This document shows, piece after piece, positions 16,467 through 24,425 of a stretch of DNA of 44,100 bases. Where the stretch lies: NCBI GenBank assembly GCA_020440825.1, contig JAGRNJ010000019.1:8710-52809 (forward strand). Reading direction: 5' to 3'. The DNA comes from Leptospiraceae bacterium (GTDB taxonomy: Bacteria; Spirochaetota; Leptospiria; Turneriellales; Turneriellaceae). The notes beneath the pieces are model-generated. The model saw only the letters and a program-made list of their open reading frames with translations, was not told where the DNA came from and did not search any database. Each line of letters begins with the position of its first letter. Position 1 is the stretch's first letter. Position numbers and translations under genes: made by a program.

Positions 16467-17018
16467 ATGAAGAATAGATCTCTCATAATTGCCACCTTGC
16501 TCATTGCTATTGCGGGCTTTCATTGTAAACGTGAGCAATACTGGCAACCTGACAGAAAGTTTGCAAACTTGCAGCAAACCCAACCTGGTTTTCAGATAAC
16601 AGATTTACCTGAACAGGTAGAAACTCTGGTTATCAATCTATTTGCACCGAATTGTCCGCCTTGTATTGAAGAGCTGCCTGAACTGCAGAAGTTGTATGAA
16701 AAATCACAGGCAGATGAAAAACTGAAGTTTATTGCGATTGGTTCTCACCTCGATACGGTTGCAGATCTTGAAATTTCCCGGTCTGATATTATCAAGACTG
16801 TTGGTGAATTTGTGCAGAATGAGAAAATACAGTACCCGGTATATATAGCTGACCAGACCGACATTCGGGCTTTGCGGGTAACCGGGTTTCCTGAAACATT
16901 TGTTTTGCACAGAGACAAAAAATCTAAGTTCGGATGGCGACTGCAGCGTAAGTTTATTTCTGCAATAAAATTAGAGCAGGTACTTGAGACGCCCCGTAAC
17001 CGCTCAATCTATGAATGA
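16467..17018 (+). CDS. Thioredoxin-fold (TlpA/ResA-like) lipoprotein
   Basis: 183 aa. A signal peptide ends in IAGFHC, giving lipidated C20 by the loose spirochaete lipobox. The thioredoxin domain has the active site C63-P-P-C66 in LFAPNCPPCIEELPEL, with Asn replacing the common Trp before the first Cys. The cis-proline region is VTGFPETFVL. It probably acts outside the inner membrane as a thiol-disulfide reductase, for example in cytochrome or envelope protein maturation. It sits 20 nt after nrdB, but an exported protein is unlikely to reduce the cytoplasmic NrdA. The stop overlaps the yggS start. Confidence 0.85.
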   Translation: MKNRSLIIATLLIAIAGFHCKREQYWQPDRKFANLQQTQPGFQITDLPEQVETLVINLFAPNCPPCIEELPELQKLYEKSQADEKLKFIAIGSHLDTVADLEISRSDIIKTVGEFVQNEKIQYPVYIADQTDIRALRVTGFPETFVLHRDKKSKFGWRLQRKFISAIKLEQVLETPRNRSIYE

Positions 17019-17710
17019 AACCATTTGAGCAGATTCAAGAATCCCTGCATAGTATAGAGTCAAAATTACGCTCGGCCAAACATTCTGTACGGCTCATTGG
17101 CGTCACGAAAGGACATCCGCCCGAAATCTATGATATTTGCCGAAAGCTAAAAATAAATCATGTGGCCGAAAACAAAGCACAGGAATATCGCGATAAAATA
17201 AAAGATGATAACTCCAGAGAATTAAGTCTGCATTTTATCGGCCAGGTTCAGCGTAAAAATCTGAAATATCTGTCTGCAAATCTGTATTCTTTCGATGCAC
17301 TCTCAGACCTTGAGGTTGCCGCCGCTCTCAATAATGTTGTGCAACAGAAAACTGAGGTTTTGTTGCAGATCAATGTCGCCGGTGAAAGCCAGAAATCAGG
17401 GCTTGTCTGTGAACTATCCGACGTAAGCCGTTTTATAAATACAATGCAATCATTTGATAAACTCACGATCGCCGGCCTTATGGTGATGGGGCCAACTCCT
17501 GTGCCCGATCTTTCTGAGAAAGAGTGGGAACGCGATACCGGCAGAGTTTTTGAACGTGCTCATGAATTCTTATTGAGCCTGAGAAAAGAAACCAGGCTAG
17601 AATTGCCCCGACTTTCGATGGGTATGAGCGATGACTATGAAATTGCTATTGCCTGTGGGGCTACAGAAATCAGGCTGGGCTCAACAATCTTTGGAGCCCG
17701 CAGTAAATGA
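17015..17710 (+). CDS. yggS: YggS/PROSC PLP-homeostasis protein
   Basis: 231 aa, the usual length. It binds pyridoxal phosphate through K32 in GVTKGHPPE and buffers PLP in the cytoplasm. Other family marks are HFIGQVQRKN (normally HFIGxLQxNK), VNVAGESQKSG-like (here INVAGESQKSG), MSDDYEIAIACGATEIRLG and the ending TIFGARSK. It overlaps the thioredoxin lipoprotein stop by 4 nt and the next start by 4 nt (ATGA), so the three are probably coupled. Confidence 0.94.
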   Translation: MKPFEQIQESLHSIESKLRSAKHSVRLIGVTKGHPPEIYDICRKLKINHVAENKAQEYRDKIKDDNSRELSLHFIGQVQRKNLKYLSANLYSFDALSDLEVAAALNNVVQQKTEVLLQINVAGESQKSGLVCELSDVSRFINTMQSFDKLTIAGLMVMGPTPVPDLSEKEWERDTGRVFERAHEFLLSLRKETRLELPRLSMGMSDDYEIAIACGATEIRLGSTIFGARSK

Positions 17711-18918
17711 GAAAAATTGATATCGTACAGGGAATCTTCATTTGTGGTTTTGCACTGTTTTCGTCTATTTCCATTTCAATTACCCAGTTGTTTCTTGCGT
17801 TATCATTGCTGACCTGGGCTGTCTCATTGTTCTTACGCGATAAATATGTTGTGCCAGGGTATGACGGATGGCCTTCATTGTACAATTTTCTGATTCTTTG
17901 GGTAGTCTGGCGCATATTCCATGTTTTTGCTTCAGACCATTTCACTAGTGAGTTGATACAGTTTCGAGAGGTCTGGCTATTATTGATAGTTCCGCTGATT
18001 GTTCGCAGATTGCACTCAAAATTATTTACTCCGTTTTTCTTCTCTCTGCTTGGCGGTGCTGCAATCGCCGGGCTTGGGGCGTATTACAGTGTGCGGGAAT
18101 TTCCTTTTCTTGATTTTGGGCATCGTGCAAACGCTTTCGGGGGTATGCATCACCTGACTTTTGCCGGCATTGAAGCCATGCTGGGTTTTCTTGGGATTGG
18201 CGTATTTCTGTGGTTCCTGCGCTCTGGTAAAAAGGCAGTGGCTTTTATTTCTCTGGCTTTGAGCATTGCAATCTGGCTTGGTTTTGTCTATACGAAATCC
18301 CGGGGTGCCTATATCGCTGTTGCCTGTGTGACGGGTATTTTACTGGTGTACAGATTCCGTTCCTATTCTGTTCTATTGGGCATTCCCGCTTTACTTGGGA
18401 TACTCGTCTTATTCCGGGAAAAAATCTTCACATATATGGCTTTCTTTACCAGTTCCATGACAGCTGAAGGCAGTCGAGCGGGTTCATTTACTGAGAGAAT
18501 AGATTTGTGGCACACCGGTTTAAAGATGCTGGCGGTTAAACCATTTATCGGTTTCGGGGATGCAGACTACATTGCCTATTTTCACAAGTATACTGTTGAA
18601 AATGCTGTTGGGGTTGCCAGTTCAGGCTCGCATATGCACAACGATTTCATCAATACTTCTGTTCTATATGGTTTGGTTGGTCTGGTAATCTTTTTGGGAT
18701 TTTATGTTTCACCAATTAAAACCGCTTTACAAGCATACTACCGAGAAAAAAATTCTGGCAGTGCCATTGTAGTTATGACCTGTCTTGGCGTTCTATTGTT
18801 CGCCTTTATGGGATTGAGCCAGTGTCATTTCACGTCTGAAATGACCCAAATGACATTCTGGACGGTTGCGGCAGTTGCCATTCGATTTTCAGAGCAACCC
18901 ACAGTTTCTGAAATATGA
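17707..18918 (+). CDS. O-antigen ligase/polymerase (WaaL/Wzy-like) membrane protein
   Basis: 403 aa with about 10-12 membrane segments. The Wzy_C-type periplasmic region is visible, with an arginine-containing TKSRGAYIAVA block and the loop IGFGDADY followed by SGSHMHNDFINTSVLYGLVG. That His-containing loop is the hallmark of O-antigen ligases, which join undecaprenyl-linked glycans to lipid A-core or proteins. Ligase and polymerase cannot be told apart by sequence alone. ATG 17707 overlaps the yggS stop. No glycosyltransferase cluster lies nearby, so this is an isolated member. Confidence 0.82.
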   Translation: MRKIDIVQGIFICGFALFSSISISITQLFLALSLLTWAVSLFLRDKYVVPGYDGWPSLYNFLILWVVWRIFHVFASDHFTSELIQFREVWLLLIVPLIVRRLHSKLFTPFFFSLLGGAAIAGLGAYYSVREFPFLDFGHRANAFGGMHHLTFAGIEAMLGFLGIGVFLWFLRSGKKAVAFISLALSIAIWLGFVYTKSRGAYIAVACVTGILLVYRFRSYSVLLGIPALLGILVLFREKIFTYMAFFTSSMTAEGSRAGSFTERIDLWHTGLKMLAVKPFIGFGDADYIAYFHKYTVENAVGVASSGSHMHNDFINTSVLYGLVGLVIFLGFYVSPIKTALQAYYREKNSGSAIVVMTCLGVLLFAFMGLSQCHFTSEMTQMTFWTVAAVAIRFSEQPTVSEI

Positions 18919-18964
18919 ACTAAAAATCTGGCAAAACAGGTAAAAATTGCCGATACTTTCAGAG

Positions 18965-19978
18965 ATGCATAAACGTGCGCTTAAAATAATTTGTGCAGTA
19001 ATCTTCATACCGGTTCTACCTGTTCAAGGGGTCGTCGAAATTAATTTCCCCAGCTTGAGCAGTACACATTTAAGCGGTGCACGTGAATATGCCACAATTT
19101 ATGAAAGTTATGCAAAGGCTTTTGGCAAATACTATGCCCCGGCTCTGGGTTTCAGTTCACATTTGACAGCCCCTACCGGCAAAGATCAGCTGAGTGCTTT
19201 CCCCTCTTTATTACTAGGTACCGGTCTGGGAACCTCGTTTGCCAATGTTAAAGCCATTAAAGCAGAAAGCAATGAAGCGGTTACCAGTTCGGCAGTCCCA
19301 TCCGTTTTACCTTCTTTAGGCTTAAGTTTCAATCTGGGAGTAGGAATTACCAAAAAGTGGGCAGCGTATCTGTCGCTTTTTCCCTCGGTAGAGTTCGCTA
19401 TGCCTGCCAGTATTTCTGGAACCAACGCTTCGTTTACTTATTCGAATGTCAAGGCTCGTACGACTTATCTGCTCGTCGAAAGTTCATTTCTGAAACCGGG
19501 GGTATCGCTTGGTGGTTATATGAACTGGACCAGAGGAAGATTTAAACTGCGTTACGATAATATCTCTTCGGTCAATTATACTTATGATTTCAATGGGACT
19601 CCTGCCAGTTCAAACTTGACTTATGATCTTGAATCAGATTTTTCATGGAGTATATTCGGAACAGGAGCAGAAATTCGGGCCTGGTATGATCTGATGTTTT
19701 TCTCACCTTATATTGGTTATGGTCTTGGGCTACAAACAGGTCGGTTTGATTCTATTGTGAACTTGAATGGAAATCTTGATGTAACCATTACCCCGACTAC
19801 AGAAAGCAGTACCGGCTTTATTCGTATTACAGATTCGGCGCGAGCACCCGGGGTTTTACAAAGATTTTTATTTGGTTTTGAGTTCAGTTTTTTCCTGATA
19901 AAGTTTGGTGCTGAGGCTCAATTTGAAACAACTACCGGTATGGCTGGGGTCTCAGCCGGTTTTAGTCTGGTATTTTAG
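18965..19978 (+). CDS. Putative outer membrane beta-barrel protein
   Basis: 337 aa from ATG 18965 (TTG 18947 would add six residues and is less likely). The signal peptide is MHKRALKIICAVIFIPVLPV, ending near residue 22. The mature protein has long amphipathic strands with Tyr/Phe/Gly, polar Ser/Thr/Asn-rich loops, and ends in GMAGVSAGFSLVF, a terminal strand with Phe as expected for BAM-inserted barrels. No family is recognised. It is convergent with the methyltransferase gene, with only 17 bp between the stops. Confidence 0.7.
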   Translation: MHKRALKIICAVIFIPVLPVQGVVEINFPSLSSTHLSGAREYATIYESYAKAFGKYYAPALGFSSHLTAPTGKDQLSAFPSLLLGTGLGTSFANVKAIKAESNEAVTSSAVPSVLPSLGLSFNLGVGITKKWAAYLSLFPSVEFAMPASISGTNASFTYSNVKARTTYLLVESSFLKPGVSLGGYMNWTRGRFKLRYDNISSVNYTYDFNGTPASSNLTYDLESDFSWSIFGTGAEIRAWYDLMFFSPYIGYGLGLQTGRFDSIVNLNGNLDVTITPTTESSTGFIRITDSARAPGVLQRFLFGFEFSFFLIKFGAEAQFETTTGMAGVSAGFSLVF

Positions 19979-19995
19979 AGTAAATTGCAAAGAGA

Positions 19996-20619
19996 TCAAG
20001 GCGCAAATAATTCAGCTTCCAGATAAAAATAGTCTTTCCCCTTTGAAGATTCTGTTCTGGTAACTTTATAACCGGTCAATTCAAGCCATTGCTGTAAAAT
20101 CATTGCTGTTAATCGATCTTCTTTGGGAAACACCTTATTCAAGTACTCGTTATTTGCATCGTGTTCCCAATCAAAAATATGCAATACTGCTGTTTCTGAT
20201 AAAATACTCTTAATGGTATTGAAAACCTTAAAGGCATCTTCTACTGCAGATAAACTGAATGAAAAAAAGAAATGGTTAATTCCGGGTATCCATTTCGGAA
20301 AATTTACCAGACTTCTGTCGGGAATATGAAACGGAGTGACATTCTTGAGGTTATGATGAACCAAACGCTTCCAGAGCAGATCAATCAGATCTTCCTGATA
20401 ATCACAAGCGTAAATATGAGCCTGGGGATTTTTCTTGAGTTGTTCTCCCAACAGCAGGGACACATACCCCAGCCCGCAGCCGAAATCCAGTATTTGAAGA
20501 GGTTCGTCAAGTTGATCCCGTAGAATCTTGAGGTAGGCATCAGCAGGAACCGAAAGTTCCCGGTAATCGGAGGTTAAGAAATCCTGATAGTCAACAGATT
20601 CATGGGCTTTTATGATCAC
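19996..20619 (-). CDS. Class I SAM-dependent methyltransferase
   Basis: 207 aa, GTG start at 20619, 3 nt after the gatC stop. Motif I is LQILDFGCGLGYVSLLLGE, with an acidic end of strand 2 in YACDYQEDLIDLLW and post-motif strands FHIPDRSLV and AVLHIFDWEHD. The substrate is not evident: it lacks the markers of rRNA or protein methyltransferases known to me. It is last in the run with gatC and the PAS-Fis regulator. Confidence 0.8.
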   Translation of the reverse strand: MIIKAHESVDYQDFLTSDYRELSVPADAYLKILRDQLDEPLQILDFGCGLGYVSLLLGEQLKKNPQAHIYACDYQEDLIDLLWKRLVHHNLKNVTPFHIPDRSLVNFPKWIPGINHFFFSFSLSAVEDAFKVFNTIKSILSETAVLHIFDWEHDANNEYLNKVFPKEDRLTAMILQQWLELTGYKVTRTESSKGKDYFYLEAELFAP

Positions 20620-20622
20620 CGG

Positions 20623-20916
20623 TTATTCCCCGGTTTCAATCACTCTCGGCACGACAATATACCCGGCTTCTGTTTTAGGGGCAATTTTTCGGATGTCTTC
20701 TTCTGTAATGACAGAATGAGGTTTATCTTCCCTGAAAATATTCACTGAATCTAAAACATGGTCAAAAGGTCGGGCTTGTGAAGTATCGACTTCATTGATC
20801 TGGGCTACAAAATCAAGAATTCCATTAAAATCTTTGGTTAATTTTTCGAGTTCATCACCTTCCAGTCGCAGTCTTGCCAGACCGGCAATTTTTTTAACCT
20901 CGTCTTTGTTCACCAT
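20623..20916 (-). CDS. gatC: Aspartyl/glutamyl-tRNA amidotransferase subunit C
   Basis: 97 aa, typical of GatC, which stabilises the GatAB amidotransferase that converts mischarged Glu-tRNA(Gln) or Asp-tRNA(Asn). Signatures are VKKIAGLARLRLEGDELEKL at the N-terminus, the FVAQINEVDT linker and the RKIAPKTEAGYIVVPRVIE end. gatA and gatB are not adjacent. ATG 20916 lies 60 nt after the stop of the regulator. Confidence 0.94.
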   Translation of the reverse strand: MVNKDEVKKIAGLARLRLEGDELEKLTKDFNGILDFVAQINEVDTSQARPFDHVLDSVNIFREDKPHSVITEEDIRKIAPKTEAGYIVVPRVIETGE

Positions 20917-20976
20917 TCTGCACTGTCCCTTACAGTTTCGAGTCGTAAATCAAAAAATGAAGAACAGACGAAATGA

Positions 20977-22368
20977 TCAACGAGCTCGGGACAGTTTTTT
21001 CCATTTGTATGAGAAGGTCTGACGTGGAATACCAAGCAGCATGGCAGCATTTGACTGGTTGCCCCCAGCCTGTTCCATTGCCCATATGAGAGCCCGACGC
21101 TCTTCATCTTCAAGAATTTCGGGCAGGGTACGGCCAGAGTATGTAGCTGCGTTTTTTTCTGTACCTGGATATTGGTGATTGTCAAGAGGGGCAGGTTCAA
21201 GCCAGAAGAGGTATCCGGCTGGCATCACATCTTCAGAATCGGGTCGTATGGGCCTGACTTTGATTACCCTGCTGCGCAAAATACCACGAATATCAATTGT
21301 CTCGTCATGTTCAAGGCCGCCTTCCATGGCACGCATCATCATTTTCTCTTTGGCGGTGGTTAATAGAATAATATTTTCAATTTTACCAGGATACCGGCTT
21401 CTCAATTTTACCCACTCATCATTGAAGAATAGATCATCGCCGTCCATATCTAATGCGATAAGAGGAATGCTCAATGCTTCAAGAGTAGAAGTTACCAGTT
21501 TGGCTCTTTCAAGATCGCTGCGCACCTTACGAACCGATGCTTTGAACCTTGAGTCACTGCCTTCACCTATGAACTTACGCTGTATCGAACTCGGGGTGAT
21601 TTCTTTTTGAGTGGTATGGGGTATTGTTTCGGGTACTGGTAATTGCTCGATACTGAGATCTTCTGCAGCTTGTGTTATAATTTTTGCCGCAGGTGGTATG
21701 TAAACTCGAGCTACAGCTGGTTTGATTTGTTCAACTTCGTCGTCCTGTTCAGCTTGAGATTCGGTTTCATGATTTTCCTGTATTTCGGTTTCATTTTCGA
21801 GTTCATCTTCATCGACAATAGATTTCTCTTTAATATCGGTTTCTTCCTGCAGAGGAGCTGTTAAATGGGCAAATTCTTCTTCGGTAACATTTTTTGAGGG
21901 GTGAAAGTCTGGGGGCAGTTTAATGACCGGTTTAATCTTGGGTCGGGTTTCTTCTTTCACAACAGGTTCAGGTTTCGATTGTTCGACAGTTGAGATTTTT
22001 AACAACTCAGGCAAGGTAAATTTCCCGATCATTTCTGCCTGTCGACTGACAACGAGTGCCAAAGTCTGATCATTCTCTTCGAAAGCATAGACAGGAAAAA
22101 ATCTTTGAATATCTTCACTCTTCAATAATTTTCGAATTGGCAGCCCTTTCGCAGATAAATCACTTAAAGCCCGGGAAACATCATCCCGCAAGATAAGACC
22201 AGTGATAAGGTTGTCTTCGAGACAAAACGCGCCCTCTGACATAGTTGAGAAAAAGATTCTCATCATAAGCTGGCGTTCGTCTTGTTGCACGAGGGCAATA
22301 TGTACCGGTTTTTCGAGTGGTAAATTAAGTTTCTTTGATTTTCGTCTGGCAGTGATTGAACACATCAT
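20977..22368 (-). CDS. Orphan regulator: acidic linker, PAS-like domain, Fis-type HTH
   Basis: 463 aa from ATG 22368 (or the adjacent ATG 22365), overlapping the upstream gene by 44 nt. Parts in order: an N-terminal domain of about 125 residues with no recognised family; a Pro/Lys linker; a strongly acidic stretch (about 162-206); a PAS-like domain (about 290-385, with LEALSIPLIALDMDGDDLFF and the NDEW turn); and a Fis-type helix-turn-helix (about 424-463, with GGNQSNAAMLLGIPRQTFSY). No AAA+ domain is present, so it is not a sigma54 activator of the NtrC kind. It may sense a ligand or redox state through PAS and bind DNA as a dimer. The start is uncertain because no clear Shine-Dalgarno is seen. 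Confidence 0.72.
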   Translation of the reverse strand: MMCSITARRKSKKLNLPLEKPVHIALVQQDERQLMMRIFFSTMSEGAFCLEDNLITGLILRDDVSRALSDLSAKGLPIRKLLKSEDIQRFFPVYAFEENDQTLALVVSRQAEMIGKFTLPELLKISTVEQSKPEPVVKEETRPKIKPVIKLPPDFHPSKNVTEEEFAHLTAPLQEETDIKEKSIVDEDELENETEIQENHETESQAEQDDEVEQIKPAVARVYIPPAAKIITQAAEDLSIEQLPVPETIPHTTQKEITPSSIQRKFIGEGSDSRFKASVRKVRSDLERAKLVTSTLEALSIPLIALDMDGDDLFFNDEWVKLRSRYPGKIENIILLTTAKEKMMMRAMEGGLEHDETIDIRGILRSRVIKVRPIRPDSEDVMPAGYLFWLEPAPLDNHQYPGTEKNAATYSGRTLPEILEDEERRALIWAMEQAGGNQSNAAMLLGIPRQTFSYKWKKLSRAR

Positions 22369-23206
22369 GCAGGTGCAGAAGCTTTCCCTGGTATTTCAGG
22401 GTACCTTTGAGCTCTCCGTATGCATCGGGCTGCCATTTCAAAAGCCGAATGAATTCTTGTAGATTCACTTTCCAATACGGCAGAACTTCATGACATAAAA
22501 CTGCACGGTAATCGGGTTTGTCTTTCAGTATTACCAGCTTCTCTGGAGGTTTTTCAGCTCCCGTAAAACCGGGTAAAGGAACTGCAGATAAATCATATTT
22601 TTTATCTTCGAGTTTTAATCTTATTTTTAACGGTTTAGATTTCAAGGCATGCTGTTCGGCAGGTTTGTATTCCCGCACAATAGCAGACGTGCGGGTCGGT
22701 ACCGCATGAATAAGATTGCCCGAACGAAGCAGGTTTATTATAATTTTGTGTTTACTTTTTTCTGAGAGCGCTTGCTGCCGCTTTCTCTCTTGACTGATTA
22801 ATTTTGTCTTTATTTGACTTTCTAGCTGTTCGAGAAAAACAACGGGTATTATTTCGGTAGAAAGGTTCTCTCGGGCAGATTTAATGAGAGTATACAGATC
22901 TGAAAATTCAGCTGGGGAGTGACGAACATTGCGTTCAATATTTTGCATTAAGTTCTTAATCGCAGTAAATTTTCTTTTGAATACTCCCGGTTTAGAATTC
23001 TGCAGTGTGCCTTGAACATCTCCCAGTATCTGGTTTAACGATTCAAAAAGCGGGTTCAGTTCATGCAACTCTGCTTCAAGGTTCTGCAAGGTGCTTTGCA
23101 ATTCATGGAGTTTATGCTCAACCTTAATGTACTTGTCATTGAGATCATCAACCTTCAGGCTGTTTTTTTCAAGTTTACTGTAATTTGCTTGAGCGGGATT
23201 GCTCAT
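22325..23206 (-). CDS. Coiled-coil protein, unknown function
   Basis: 293 aa. Residues about 10-75 form a heptad-rich coiled coil (YIKVEHKLHELQSTLQNLEA) and about 100-160 is helical and basic. The C-terminal 110 residues look globular, with WKVNLQEFIRLLKWQPDAYG and the ending HDVFNHCQTKIKET. No signal peptide or membrane span. ATG 23206 overlaps the pgpA stop by 4 nt, and the regulator start lies inside its 3' end. No family recognised. Confidence 0.6.
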   Translation of the reverse strand: MSNPAQANYSKLEKNSLKVDDLNDKYIKVEHKLHELQSTLQNLEAELHELNPLFESLNQILGDVQGTLQNSKPGVFKRKFTAIKNLMQNIERNVRHSPAEFSDLYTLIKSARENLSTEIIPVVFLEQLESQIKTKLISQERKRQQALSEKSKHKIIINLLRSGNLIHAVPTRTSAIVREYKPAEQHALKSKPLKIRLKLEDKKYDLSAVPLPGFTGAEKPPEKLVILKDKPDYRAVLCHEVLPYWKVNLQEFIRLLKWQPDAYGELKGTLKYQGKLLHLHDVFNHCQTKIKET

Positions 23207-23676
23207 GTATTCAGTATCGGAAAAAAGAACTGTAATAATAACAGAAGAATACCACCATATAGACCCGCAACCAGATCATCGAGCAGTATCCCTTTTGCTC
23301 CCGGGAGATCCTGCAGACGATTGGCAGGCCAGGGTTTCACGACATCAAAAAATCTGAAAAAAAGAAAAGCCAGCGCCAGAGAATACAGAGTACCTGATGA
23401 GAATGCCAGGGTAACCGCAATGCCCGCAAATTCATCCATCACTACACAACCGGGATCTTCCTGGCCGATCTCTTCGGCAAAGCCTCCCGAGCTGATTAAG
23501 GTGAGAATAGAAAATAACACAGCTGCGAGGCATCCGGCCACGACCCATGACACCCCGGTTACGCGAACAGTAAAAATGAGCAGACAAAGTGCAGCCCAGC
23601 TTCCCGCAGTTCCGGGTGCGACAGGAAAATATCCTGTGTAAAAGCCAGTGGCAGTCAGTTCGCGTAAAAATCTCAT
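23203..23676 (-). CDS. pgpA: Phosphatidylglycerophosphatase A
   Basis: 157 aa integral membrane enzyme that removes phosphate from phosphatidylglycerophosphate to make phosphatidylglycerol. Family blocks are FYTGYFPVAPGTAGSW near the N-terminus, EDPGCVVMDEFAGI with the acidic active-site residues, FFRFFDVVKPWP, and GILLDDLVAGLYGG. Three to four membrane segments. Its start overlaps the pgsA stop by 4 nt, so the two successive enzymes of the pathway are co-translated. Confidence 0.94.
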   Translation of the reverse strand: MRFLRELTATGFYTGYFPVAPGTAGSWAALCLLIFTVRVTGVSWVVAGCLAAVLFSILTLISSGGFAEEIGQEDPGCVVMDEFAGIAVTLAFSSGTLYSLALAFLFFRFFDVVKPWPANRLQDLPGAKGILLDDLVAGLYGGILLLLLQFFFPILNT

Positions 23677-24395
23677 TTAGACTCCGATGCAGGGTTTTTC
23701 AACCTGAAGATATAATAGGGGGGCAACAGCACCTTATAGTTAGTATACATATACCGCACCCCGGAGATAATCGTTATGATGGTCGTCAGAAGTAATAAAA
23801 AATAAGGTGCCGATTCTGCAAAGATTTTTTTCTTCTGCTCGCGGGGTACCTCTACATCCCGCAGAATTTCAAACCCTTTAATGATCAATTCGCCGGCAAT
23901 CTGGTGATGTTTTTTGCCCGATTTTACCCCCTCATCAAATGTACGATTGATATCAATATGAAAAGAGCGTACGATAAAGATCATCATAATCAGTACCAGA
24001 GAAATCATTTGAAATGCAGTCTTTGATTTCGCAAGGCGGGTCGTTCGAACTTCCATACCTTTTCGTATTGCCAGATAGCGCATTAGAGTCACCAGCATAT
24101 CCCGGCCAATAATCACCAGCACCATCCAGATTGGCAAAGCCGGGTCTAAAATAAGAAAGACGATTAGTGTTGCGATTACCAGAGCTTTATCGGCAAAAGG
24201 ATCTAAAAAACGGCCCAAGGCACTGTCCTGGTTCAATTTTCGCGCAAGGTAGCCGTCAAAAAAATCGGTAACGGAAGCAATGATAAAGATAATAAGAGCA
24301 AGGAAACGTTCGGTTGGGACCTTTGAGAGCAGAAAATAGAGAAATACAGGAATCAACAAGATCCGCAGAACCGTCAAAATATTCGGCAGAGTCAT
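23673..24395 (-). CDS. pgsA: CDP-diacylglycerol-glycerol-3-phosphate phosphatidyltransferase
   Basis: 240 aa membrane protein that makes phosphatidylglycerophosphate from CDP-diacylglycerol. The CDP-alcohol phosphatidyltransferase motif is perfect: D44-x2-D47-G48-x2-A51-R52-x8-G61-x3-D65-x3-D69. The N-terminal TLPNILTVLRILLIPVFLYF is typical. It is longer than most PgsA by an extra insert of about 50 residues after residue 150 (FDEGVKSGKKHHQIAGELII), predicted to be soluble, before the last membrane span. Starts at ATG 24395, 30 nt after rimO. Confidence 0.93.
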   Translation of the reverse strand: MTLPNILTVLRILLIPVFLYFLLSKVPTERFLALIIFIIASVTDFFDGYLARKLNQDSALGRFLDPFADKALVIATLIVFLILDPALPIWMVLVIIGRDMLVTLMRYLAIRKGMEVRTTRLAKSKTAFQMISLVLIMMIFIVRSFHIDINRTFDEGVKSGKKHHQIAGELIIKGFEILRDVEVPREQKKKIFAESAPYFLLLLTTIITIISGVRYMYTNYKVLLPPYYIFRLKNPASESK

Positions 24396-24425
24396 TCAGA
24401 CACAGCACAATTGCACGTCAGGATT

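Noticed and set aside
16467-17018. Thioredoxin-like lipoprotein as the reductant of NrdA
   Set aside because: The signal peptide and lipobox place it outside the cytoplasm, so adjacency to nrdAB is probably not functional reduction.
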